64,000 nt of DNA from contig NZ_BAAAWE010000001.1 of the NCBI RefSeq assembly GCF_039534915.1, positions 7,130,001 through 7,194,000 of the forward strand. Direction: 5' to 3'. Below, in pieces: positions 36,282-44,141 of this stretch. The stretch is from Streptomyces roseofulvus. GTDB taxonomy: Bacteria > Actinomycetota > Actinomycetes > Streptomycetales > Streptomycetaceae. Position 1 is the stretch's first letter. Each line of letters opens with the position of its first letter. Under the pieces are notes generated by a model, which saw only the letters and a list, made by a program, of their open reading frames with translations, had not been told where the DNA came from and did not search any database. The translations under genes and the position numbers were made by a program.

Positions 36282-37340
36282 TTGAAGAATCGGACTGTCG
36301 TGGTGGGGCTCGGTGCCACTGGCCGGGCCATCGCCTCCTCCATGCTGCGACGCGCGGACGTGGAGATCGTGGGAGCGGCGGACCGGGACCCCCGCGTGGT
36401 CGGTCAGGACCTCGGAGTGCTCCTCGGCGGCGTCGCGAACGGTGTCGTCGTCGTGAGCGACCCGGCCGAGCTGCCCGCCGCCGACCTAGCGATCGTGGCG
36501 ACCGTCTCGGATCTGCACAGGGCGGCCGACGTCCTGCTGCCGCTGCTGGAACGTTCGTACAACGTCCTGAGCATCTGCGAAGAGCTGGCCCATCCATGGC
36601 GGAGCCACCCCGATCTGGCCCGGCGGCTCGACGACACGGCGAAGGCGCACGGCGTGACCGTCCTGGGCAGCGGGGCGAACCCGGGCGTCCTGATGGACAC
36701 CCTTCCTCTCCTCCTGACCGCACTGACCCAGCGTGTGGAGAGCGTGCGGATCCGCCGGCGGACGAACATGTCACGCTACGGCGCGATCCTGTCGAAGTTC
36801 GGCCTCGGTCTGACCACGCGCGAGTTCGCGACGGCTCGCAGCCGGGGCGAGGTCGTCGGGCACCACGGCTTCGAGCAGGCCATCGGGGCGCTCGCGGCAG
36901 GGCTCGGATGGGATCTCGACTCGGTGGACGTGGGAGAGGTCGAACCCGCTGTCGTGACGACTTCGCCGCGCGTAGGGGACCACCTGCGCATCGAACCGGG
37001 GCAGATCGCGGCGGTCACTCACGCCGCCCGGGGCGTGCTCAAGGGCGAGGTGGTGATCGATCTGGAGATCACGTTCGGGTTCTTCGAGCCGGCCGACGAG
37101 GTGGCCGCGGGCGACGACTACCGGATCGTCGGAGAGGAGCAGGTCGTCGACCTCCGTTCCTCCGTGGGCTTCGATTCCTTCCTCAGCACCGTCGCGGCGG
37201 CGGTCAACGCCTCCACCGCGGTCGTCGAGGCGCGTCCCGGTCTCCTGACGATGGGGGACCTGCCCGTCCGTTCGGTCGCGGCCAAGGGGGAGCGGCGAGC
37301 GGGCCGGGCCTCACTCGGGGCCACGACTTCTCAGGACTGA
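36282..37340 (+). CDS. DapB-fold NAD(P)-dependent dehydrogenase (2,4-diaminopentanoate dehydrogenase-like), 352 aa
   Basis: Rossmann-type enzyme: VVVGLGATGRAIASSML, AADRDPRVVGQDLG, a DapB-like ICEELAHPW segment and GSGANPGVLMDTLPL. Homologues of this shape oxidatively deaminate diamino acids or amines. Chosen start is TTG 36282, which has GAGGGAG at proper spacing; the frame is open to 36246. Own promoter module (copy C). Downstream oxidase gene follows after 50 nt, probably co-transcribed. Confidence 0.75.
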   Translation: MKNRTVVVGLGATGRAIASSMLRRADVEIVGAADRDPRVVGQDLGVLLGGVANGVVVVSDPAELPAADLAIVATVSDLHRAADVLLPLLERSYNVLSICEELAHPWRSHPDLARRLDDTAKAHGVTVLGSGANPGVLMDTLPLLLTALTQRVESVRIRRRTNMSRYGAILSKFGLGLTTREFATARSRGEVVGHHGFEQAIGALAAGLGWDLDSVDVGEVEPAVVTTSPRVGDHLRIEPGQIAAVTHAARGVLKGEVVIDLEITFGFFEPADEVAAGDDYRIVGEEQVVDLRSSVGFDSFLSTVAAAVNASTAVVEARPGLLTMGDLPVRSVAAKGERRAGRASLGATTSQD

Positions 37341-37390
37341 GAGAGCACGAAGTGGGGCGGACGCCCCACCTGGAAGGAGATCGGGTCAGC

Positions 37391-38755
37391 ATGAGGACCG
37401 ACAGCACGAAGTACACCAGCTTCACCGGCTGGATCGACCCGCCGGACGACGTGCAGCCCGCGCTGGACGGCGACCTCACCTGCGACATCGCCGTCATCGG
37501 CGGCGGCATGGGTGGCATGGCGGCCGCGCTGCGCCTCGCGGAGCGCGACCAGGACGTGGTCCTGCTGGAGGCCGAGTTCTGCGGCTACGGCTCGGCCTCG
37601 CGCAACGGCGGTCAGATCGCCGGGGCGCCGGGCGGCGACCTGCGGATGCTCAGCCTCCAGTCCCCGAAGAAGATGCCGGTCATGGCCAAACTGGCGGAAC
37701 ACGCGGGCCGCTATGTGGAAGACCTCATCAAGAGGCACGACATCGACTGCGACTACGTGGCGAACGGTCTGGTGTGGGGTGCGGTCTCACCCCTCATGAT
37801 GCTCAGGGTGCGTACCCAGGCGGCGATCCTGCGCGCCTTCGGCGGGGGCGGGACCGTCGGCAGCAGAGAGGAGCTCGGCCTCCCCGCCGGCTTCGTGGGC
37901 GGGATGAGGGAATCCATCGGGGGGATGCTGAACCCGGGCAAGCTCGCCCGTGGTGTGCGTCGCGCACTGCTCGACTCCTCGGCCAAGGTCTTCGAGCGGA
38001 CGCGGGTGAGCGATGTCCGGCGCACCGGCGGCATCGTCGAGATCACGACACCGCGCGGCACCGTTCGGGCCGACAAGGTGCTGCTCGCGACCAGCGTCTA
38101 CGGCGGCGAGTGGGACATCACGCCCAAGAACCTCGCGACGCCGCTGTACGTCATCGAGATCGAGTCGGAACCCATCGCGCCGGAGCGGCTCGCCGCGCTG
38201 GACTGGACCAGTCGGTCCGGCATCATCACCCAGCACCAGTTGATGACCCACTACCGGCTCACCGAGCGCAACACCATCGTCTGCGGGGTCCGCAAAGCGC
38301 AGCGAGGCCAGACCTACCCGCTCCCGGACCGGGTCCCGGACCCCAGCGTCGTGCGGGACATGGGGAAGGACCTGGCCAACCGGTTCCCGTCGCTGTCCGA
38401 CGTGGCCATCGAGCGGGCCTGGGGCGGTTGGATCGGCATCAGCCCGGACTGGCTGTCGGTCGCCGGGCAGGTGGGTGACAACGTCTTCTACGCGATGGCC
38501 TGCAACGGCCACGGCCTCTGCCAGGTGCCGTACGTGACCCATCAGCTCGCCGACTACATCGTCGACGGCGAGATGTCGGACGACCTCGCCGGCATCTGGT
38601 CGGACGCCTCGAAGTACTCGCCGTCGATGTCGCTGCTGTTGCAGCCGTTCGTCCTCCGGGCCGTCTGGGGGCTGGACCGGTTCAACGACTTCTTCAACGG
38701 CAGCAGGACGCGGGCCCGACGGGCGCTCCGCCGTGGCAGGCGCGGGGGTTCCTGA
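37391..38755 (+). CDS. FAD-dependent oxidoreductase, DAO/PuuB-like, 454 aa
   Basis: D-amino-acid-oxidase fold: IAVIGGGMGGMAAALRLAE (FAD site), GYGSASRNGGQIAGAPGGD (typical of gamma-glutamylputrescine oxidase type enzymes), and C-terminal CNGHGLCQVPYVTHQLADYI. ATG 37391 with GGAAGGAG. With the APC permease, ALDH and XRE-cupin regulator it recalls the Puu polyamine pathway; it may oxidise a secondary or conjugated amine. Confidence 0.88.
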   Translation: MRTDSTKYTSFTGWIDPPDDVQPALDGDLTCDIAVIGGGMGGMAAALRLAERDQDVVLLEAEFCGYGSASRNGGQIAGAPGGDLRMLSLQSPKKMPVMAKLAEHAGRYVEDLIKRHDIDCDYVANGLVWGAVSPLMMLRVRTQAAILRAFGGGGTVGSREELGLPAGFVGGMRESIGGMLNPGKLARGVRRALLDSSAKVFERTRVSDVRRTGGIVEITTPRGTVRADKVLLATSVYGGEWDITPKNLATPLYVIEIESEPIAPERLAALDWTSRSGIITQHQLMTHYRLTERNTIVCGVRKAQRGQTYPLPDRVPDPSVVRDMGKDLANRFPSLSDVAIERAWGGWIGISPDWLSVAGQVGDNVFYAMACNGHGLCQVPYVTHQLADYIVDGEMSDDLAGIWSDASKYSPSMSLLLQPFVLRAVWGLDRFNDFFNGSRTRARRALRRGRRGGS

Positions 38756-38887
38756 GGGTTCGGGCGACGCCTGCTCCGTGACGACGCGGTGCGAGATCGC
38801 CACCCGCTGCGACAAGACCGCCGGGTCCTGCGAAACAGCCGTCGCCCCCGTACCACTCCTGACGCGGGCGGCATGCGACGACAGGAT

Positions 38888-39496
38888 CTAGGCGGGCCCT
38901 CGCGCGGCGCGCGGCAGGGGAGGCGACAGGACCCAGAGGACCTCGCTCGCCGTCGTACCCGGATTGTCGAACTGGTGAAGCGTCTGGCCGGAGAACGACG
39001 TGGACGCCCCTGCCGACAGCATCCGGGTCTCGCCCCCGACGATCAGACGGGTCGAACCGCTCAACCCCATCGCGAAGACCGTGGCGGTGTCGAGCCGATA
39101 GGGCCCCCCGGTGCCCCCGCCCGGCTCGATCACGGAGCGGAAGACCTGGAACGCCGTGGTGTCGGCGGGCGTGAGCAGGTACTCGGCCACGCCCTCACCG
39201 CCCATGTCGATCCTGCTTCCACCGTCCACGACGTGCTCTTCGGGGTACGCGAACAGCTCCCCGACCCCGATCCGCAGCACTTCGCAGACGCGCAGCAACG
39301 TCGGGACGGACACGCTGGTGAGCCCACGCTCCAACTGGCTCAGAAAGCCCTTGGTGACCTCTGCCCGGTGCGCGACCTCCGTCAACGACAAGCCGCGGTC
39401 GAGCCTGATCTTCCGCAGCCGCGCACCCGTGGACGCTTCGAGGGCGGCGGCGCCGCGTTCCGCTCCTTCTGCTGTCCCGTCGTCACCGATGGACAT
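38888..39496 (-). CDS. XRE-cupin regulator (PuuR-like), 202 aa
   Basis: N-terminal helix-turn-helix (LSLTEVAHRAEVTKGFLSQLERG) plus a C-terminal cupin sensor (GGTGGPYRL ... FSGQTLHQFDNPG). This two-domain form is common in regulators of amine and amino-acid breakdown. It converges on the DAO oxidase, and its upstream side faces the PucR gene. Start ATG 39496; ribosome site weak (GGTGAG). Confidence 0.88.
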   Translation of the reverse strand: MSIGDDGTAEGAERGAAALEASTGARLRKIRLDRGLSLTEVAHRAEVTKGFLSQLERGLTSVSVPTLLRVCEVLRIGVGELFAYPEEHVVDGGSRIDMGGEGVAEYLLTPADTTAFQVFRSVIEPGGGTGGPYRLDTATVFAMGLSGSTRLIVGGETRMLSAGASTSFSGQTLHQFDNPGTTASEVLWVLSPPLPRAARGPA

Positions 39497-39683
39497 GGTG
39501 TGCTCACCGCCCGTCCCGAGGCCGAGGTCGTGTGCCTGTCAGGTGACGGGCCGACCCGGACGAGTCCTCTCCGTGGCACGAGGCTAAGGCATGCGCGCCA
39601 GGGGCGGCCGGTGCGCCCCTGCGGAGGGGGCGACGGCGTCGAACCCCTTGTGGCGCCAGTGAGGGCGTGGTACACCTGCCGCC

Positions 39684-39700
39684 GTTTAGTGGTAGTAAAC
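39684..39700. promoter_or_regulatory. GTTTAGT palindrome before the PucR gene
   Basis: GTTTAGT-3nt-AGTAAAC, one mismatch from perfect, in a context also shared with 34288-34314 (CTGCCGC before it, AGC after it). About 117 nt upstream of the PucR start, in the 320-bp gap 39497-39816, which otherwise shows no gene. Candidate autoregulatory site. Confidence 0.65.
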
Positions 39701-39816
39701 AGCAGTCGAGGGTCCGCGCCCGTGTCGGCGGCCAGGTCGCCGACGAGCCCCTCACCTGTCCGGGACACGGCATGTCGGGAGCCTCGGCTCCCCGAGAGCA
39801 GAGGGACACTGACAAC

Positions 39817-41052
39817 ATGGAAGAGCTGTGGCCCCCGCCCTCGCGTGAGGTCGCCGATGCGATCAGGTCCCTGTGTCAGCGCCTGTTGACGCAAACGGAC
39901 GCCCTGATCGACGCCTTCGCAAGGCCCTCTCTCGTCGCCCAGAACGATCCCGCTCTCCTCGCGGACGCATCGCTGGTCGAGGAGGATCGCGCGCTCAACC
40001 GCTCTGAGGTGGTCCAGTGGTTGACCGCAAACGTTCAGCAACCGGGGCGGAGGGTGGAGCCCTACGTCAGCCCGAGGACCACGGCGTACATCAACGACCT
40101 CGTCTCCCGGGGCATCGCGCCCGACTTCGCCGGTGCCTGGCGCGTGGCCCTGGGGATCGGCTGGCGGCGATGGCTGGAGGAATGCGTGGCGGACTGCGCG
40201 GACCCCGATCTTCTCGTGGGGGTCCTGGACGTGACGGCGCAGTCGCTGGTGCAGTACGCCCTCGACTCCGTCGCGGCCCTGCGGCAAGCCGGCCTCGCCG
40301 CGGCGATGGGAAACACGGATGCCGAGGGGATCGCGCTGATCCAGCTGATCGCCAGTGGGGCGCCGATGGCGGAGGACCTCGCCGAAGGACGCCTGCGCTA
40401 CCGGATGGCGCGGTGGCACGTGGGCCTCGTCCTCTGGGTCGACGATCCCCAGGAGGCCGACGCCCTGGACGAGGCGATCGCCGCCGTGCGCTGCTCCGCC
40501 GGAGGCCGAAGCGCCCTGGTGGCGCGCGCCAGCGCCACGTCGCGGTGGATCTGGCTCTCGGGGGAAGCCGTCCCGGACCTTCACCACGTGGAGAAGGACC
40601 TCGCGGCGACCGACGCGGTCCGCGCGGCGGTGGGAAGGCCGGGACGAGGTCTCGAAGGTTTCCGCTCCAGCCACCAGGACGCCCTCGCGGCGCAGGCGCT
40701 CGTGATCCGGCTGGGTTCCGACCGGCGGTTCACCGCCTACGCCGACGTCGAGCTGATCGACGCGCTCACGAAGGACCGGCCCGGCGCGCGTCGGTTCGTC
40801 ATCAACACCCTCGGGCCGTTGGCCGAAGCCGACACAGCCCTGCGACAGGCACTGCTCACCTACGTGCAGTGCGGCTTCAGCACCACCCGGGCGGCCGCCG
40901 ACCTCTACGCGCACCGCAACACCGTCGAACGGCGCGTCTCACGCGCCAACGAGCTCTCGGCCGTCAAGGTGGAGGACAACCCGACCCACGTGGCAGCGGC
41001 GCTCCTGGTCTTGGACATCGCGCCTGACATCGTGACGATCGCTCCGAGCTGA
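39817..41052 (+). CDS. PucR-type helix-turn-helix regulator, 411 aa
   Basis: Long N-terminal sensor (RsbRD-like helical region, then a GGDEF-like central part) and the C-terminal PucR HTH: YVQCGFSTTRAAADLYAHRNTVERRV. Start ATG 39817 is preceded by GAGGGA at a 12-nt distance. PucR family members often activate purine, amine or amino-acid use genes. The paired palindromes at its own promoter and at the BVMO/permease promoter make it the best candidate for local control. Confidence 0.88.
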   Translation: MEELWPPPSREVADAIRSLCQRLLTQTDALIDAFARPSLVAQNDPALLADASLVEEDRALNRSEVVQWLTANVQQPGRRVEPYVSPRTTAYINDLVSRGIAPDFAGAWRVALGIGWRRWLEECVADCADPDLLVGVLDVTAQSLVQYALDSVAALRQAGLAAAMGNTDAEGIALIQLIASGAPMAEDLAEGRLRYRMARWHVGLVLWVDDPQEADALDEAIAAVRCSAGGRSALVARASATSRWIWLSGEAVPDLHHVEKDLAATDAVRAAVGRPGRGLEGFRSSHQDALAAQALVIRLGSDRRFTAYADVELIDALTKDRPGARRFVINTLGPLAEADTALRQALLTYVQCGFSTTRAAADLYAHRNTVERRVSRANELSAVKVEDNPTHVAAALLVLDIAPDIVTIAPS

Positions 41053-41464
41053 GGTCACACCACGGGGGCGTGGTGCCGAGCTCTTTGGCATGGATGAGGT
41101 GCAGGAGGGCAAGCAGGACCGCGAAGGCGTTCCGGGACCGGTCATCAGCGAGCCGCCCGGGTCGGTGCCTGGGACCGGGGAGAGCGGGAGGCGGGCCGCC
41201 GAGGTGAAGGCGATCATGGCGCCCATGAGCCCGCTGCGCCGATCGGCCAGGACGGACACGACAGCACAGCCTCTCACGTCGGCGAGCAAGGACAGCGCGA
41301 GGAGCCCCGGTCCTGGAAACCGGTACCTCGCGCGCCGGGCCTGTCTCAGGACGCGAGTGAGAAACGCGGTCGGCGGCCTCGAGCCCCAGCTACGATGCCA
41401 CCGACTGAGTTCTCCACATCATCGTCATACGAAGAAGATCAGCATCGGCCACCTCCTGCCGCCT

Positions 41465-41482
41465 ATGCTGACTTTTGCTGAC
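41465..41482 (+). repeat. Partial copy of the 46-bp repeat core
   Basis: ATGCTGACTTTTGCTGAC, one base shorter than the core of the full repeat (which has an extra C). It lies about 50 nt before the displaced pirin fragment, so it may mark another recombination joint. Confidence 0.45.
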
Positions 41483-41530
41483 CTCCGAGATTCGCAAGCC
41501 GCTGACCTGCGGCGATGCGTGTTGCTCATC

Positions 41531-41695
41531 ATGTGGTGGAACTTCGTCGGTCGCACCGACGAGGAGATCCGCAAGGCCCGCGAGGACTGGATGTCGTCCG
41601 ATCGCTTCGGCGAGGTGAAGGGGTACGACGGCGACCGGCTCCCCGCCCCCGAGGTCCCGGCGACCCACCTGAAGGCGCGAGGTCGAGTGCGCTGA
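41531..41695 (+). pseudogene. Displaced 3' end of a pirin gene
   Basis: The 55 codons MWWNFVGRTDEEIRKAREDW to RGRVR-stop correspond to the last 55 codons of pirin at 6714-6878; by hand count 147 of 165 nt match. Differences are largely at third positions, so both copies evolved as real pirin ends in different lineages. There is no 5' part. This is typical debris left where an element integrates in or beside a gene's 3' end. Confidence 0.85.
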
Positions 41696-41843
41696 CCTGT
41701 GGTTTCTCTGTCGCGCGGACGTAGGGCTGAGAGATGCGCGACCCCTGCCTGTCGCTGGCGCGGCGACTGTGGGAGGGGGGCACGTCGCAGCCCTCCCGCA
41801 GTCGCACAGTTGGCAGGCGTTTTCACAGCGTGCTCGTCTGCGG

Positions 41844-41889
41844 GCAGGTCTGGTCAGCTGAATGCTGACCTTTTGCTGACTTTACTGAC
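41844..41889 (+). repeat. 46-bp direct repeat, right copy (candidate att site)
   Basis: Identical to 7028-7073. Follows the pirin fragment at the same distance as the left copy follows intact pirin. A short flank (GTGCTCGT before and CATCAGG after) is also shared. Marks the right border of the 34.8-kb segment and the left border of the defence block. Confidence 0.72.
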
Positions 41890-42673
41890 AGGCCATCAGG
41901 TTCCTTGAGGGTGTGGCGCAGGGTGACGGCGCGCCGGTTTCGGCACCGTAGCCTGTGCCGTTCGTGGGCCGACGAGACGTCGTAGGAGACGCAGGCCCTG
42001 TGCGAGCCCTTTGCTGCGCGCCCTGGGCTGCAGCGGAGACGCCCTACTCGGCATCGGCCTGATCGGTGACGAGCCGCGAGGGACCTGGCCGATCTGGGCT
42101 TCCCTACCAGTCTGGGATCGGCCGGTTCCGTGAGCCGGATCCGTAGGGGGCGTGCGGCGCCCTCACGTGCCATCTGCTTCGGCGGCATCTGACCTGCAGA
42201 TTCTTCGTCTGCTGTTGATACAGCGGGGACGCCCATGCTGACCTGGCAAGACGGCAGCCGATGCGGCTCATGGCGTGGGCTGGTCGGGGCATGGTCCGGA
42301 TCTTGGTGCGCGCCGGCCAGGGCGGCAGGGGGGAAGGCATGGGATCGATCGGGAACGGGGGTGCCCTCCGTGGGCGGGGCTTGCCCTCTTAGCTACGGCC
42401 GTCGGCCGTAGCGCGGTCACTTGGGGGGTAGAAGCGCACGGGCGTACCGCAGGGCTGTACCCCAGCCTCGGTCGGGAATCGCAAGTGCTCCCGTCGCCGC
42501 AGGTGCCGTGTGCCTCCTGCCGGGTGGCGGCCTCCTGTCATGCTCAGGCAAACCCTGCTTTCCGGTGAGCAGGTAAAGCGGGCCGGTTCGGTCAGCGTGT
42601 CGCCGTCCAGGGCTGGTCGGGTGCAGGGCGGGGAACTAGGTTGTCAGTGAGACTGGCAGCGCTTGGGGGATAT

Positions 42674-42991
42674 GTGGACGAGCGGGAGTTCAACGAGACC
42701 GTTGCCCGGCTGATCCGTGAGGCGCGGATGCGTGCCGGGGTGACGCAGGAGTACGTAGGGCGTCAAGCGGGGCTGACGCGCGGTTCGATCACGAACATCG
42801 AGTCCGGAACCCAGTCCCCCCCTCTTTACCGGCTTGCCCTGATTGCCGCAGCGGTCAATGCGGCCCCTGCCGACCTGCTTCCTTCGCTCCGCCTGGACGA
42901 AGCATCCGGACTCGCCGCGCGTCATGCCGCCGATGTCGCCGCGGTGTGGGCGCAGGCCTCGAAGAGGAGGAGTGCCGGTGGCGAAGGCTGA
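42674..42991 (+). CDS. XRE family helix-turn-helix regulator, about 105 aa
   Basis: Small DNA-binding protein: LIREARMRAGVTQEYVGRQAGLTRGSITNIESGTQSP type HTH, then a short helical tail. Start is uncertain: GTG 42674 (GGGGGA just before), GTG 42647 or TTG 42641. It overlaps the following ImmA/IrrE gene by 14 nt, forming the common XRE-protease switch pair found in phages, ICEs and defence islands. Confidence 0.8.
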   Translation: MDEREFNETVARLIREARMRAGVTQEYVGRQAGLTRGSITNIESGTQSPPLYRLALIAAAVNAAPADLLPSLRLDEASGLAARHAADVAAVWAQASKRRSAGGEG

Positions 42992-43496
42992 CCTGGCGGC
43001 CCGCGGGCTGCTCCGAGAATTCCGGATCGACGCCCCACCGGTGGACCCCTTCGCTCTGGCCGAACACCTCGGTGTCCTCGTCGTTCCGCAGCACATGGAC
43101 GACGACGTCTCAGGCATGCTCCTGCGCAAAGACGGAGCCTGCGTCATCGGCGTCAACCAGGCGCACTCCTTCGAGCGGCGACGCTTCACGGTGGCGCACG
43201 AATTGGGGCACCTGCGCCTGCACGAAGGGCGCCCGCTGATTCTGGACACCGACGCGCGCGTGAACTACCGCAATGCGGTCTCGAGCATGGCCACGGACCG
43301 CGAGGAGATCGACGCCAACCGATTCGCCGCGGCGCTGCTGGCCCCGGAGGGCATGGTCCGCCGGGCGGCACAGCACATCGGCTTCCGTACGACGGACGAC
43401 CTCGTGCGGGTCTTGGCCAAGCGTTTCCAGATGAGCGAGATGGCCATGACCTACCGCCTGATGAACCTCGGTATCGTCTCCGGCCCCGCTCACTGA
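42978..43496 (+). CDS. ImmA/IrrE-family metallopeptidase, 172 aa
   Basis: Zinc protease with the HELGH motif in RRFTVAHELGHLRLHEG and a downstream EIDANRFAAALLAP helix (third ligand and family hallmark). GTG 42978 is preceded by GGAGG. Such enzymes cut the partner XRE repressor upon a stress or infection signal. It lies 646 nt upstream of the CBASS cyclase gene on the same strand, so it may control that operon. Confidence 0.88.
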   Translation: MAKADLAARGLLREFRIDAPPVDPFALAEHLGVLVVPQHMDDDVSGMLLRKDGACVIGVNQAHSFERRRFTVAHELGHLRLHEGRPLILDTDARVNYRNAVSSMATDREEIDANRFAAALLAPEGMVRRAAQHIGFRTTDDLVRVLAKRFQMSEMAMTYRLMNLGIVSGPAH

Positions 43497-44141
43497 AGCC
43501 ACCCGACCAAACCCGTCGGCTCGACCTCCTGCCATCCGTTGTACGTTCCCCCTGCCTCCTGCCACGGCTGCTGAGGAGTCCTATCCTTCTCCCTCCCGTC
43601 TCGGATGGCCAAGACTGGGGGAGTCGAACCAGCTGCTGTCTAACCCGCACTGAAGAGATGTCAGCAAGGCTGACCTTCGAAAAGTGTCTTGCGTGAGTGT
43701 CGCTGTATGTGGTGCACTGGTTACCGCAGAGAGTGACGGTCTCTGTGTGTAACGGGTGGCCGCTGCTCGGCGTGAGGCTGACGGGCCAGACCACCCCCCC
43801 TGGGCGATACCGCGTACGCGTGCCTGGCCGTGATGGTCGGCATCGTCGACCGGACCGCACCGGCTCCACTCGATGGCCAGCCGTCACCCAAGGCCATCCG
43901 CTGATGCCGCGCATCAGCCGACCCTCTGCCCAGTGCCATGGTCGGCCTCCTCCGCGAGCCCACACCAGGCCCCTCGCGCAAGCCCACCCATGTCCGCAGT
44001 CGTGCGCCCCCTCATGGGCAAGCTCCCGGACCTTCCCGATCCCTTCATGCCCTGTGCCGTCACGGCTCCCGTCGGCATGCCCCAAACCCATTTCGTCACC
44101 CCGAGCCCTCAGCCGGCTCGCCGCAGAAAGGAACCCTCGCC
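43497..44141. other. 645-bp CBASS leader region
   Basis: No convincing gene. Contains the palindrome at 43660-43674, a short tRNA T-arm-like string near 43615-43632 that could not be extended to a tRNA, and then a C-rich stretch leading to the CD-NTase. Likely holds the CBASS promoter. Confidence 0.5.
43660..43674. promoter_or_regulatory. GTCAGC-3nt-GCTGAC palindrome in the CBASS leader
   Basis: Same half-sites as the palindrome within the two 46-bp repeats (there with a 5-nt spacer), followed in both by CTT. It lies 468 nt before the CD-NTase start. Candidate operator for the XRE/ImmA pair. Confidence 0.45.

Larger units (their letters stand above)
41053..42640. other. 1.6-kb junction region without a convincing intact gene
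   Basis: Holds the right-hand copies of the pirin 3' end and the 46-bp repeat, and a partial repeat at 41465. Short open frames on both strands show no recognisable motif and have poor codon bias. The composition past 41900 is more mixed than in the catabolic cluster. Read as the joint between two acquired segments. Confidence 0.6.

Noticed and set aside
41090..41695. Plus-strand frame ending with the pirin tail as a gene of its own
   Set aside because: Only the last 55 codons are homologous to anything; the rest is unconserved and the start has no ribosome site, so it is treated as a pirin fragment.
41823..42236. Minus-strand frame of 137 codons after the right repeat
   Set aside because: Covers the repeat itself, has mixed codon bias and no motif or ribosome site.
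43610..43650. tRNA-like string (GGTTCGACTCCC on the minus strand)
   Set aside because: Only the T-arm-like piece is present; no acceptor stem, anticodon arm or CCA-adjacent pairing could be drawn around it.
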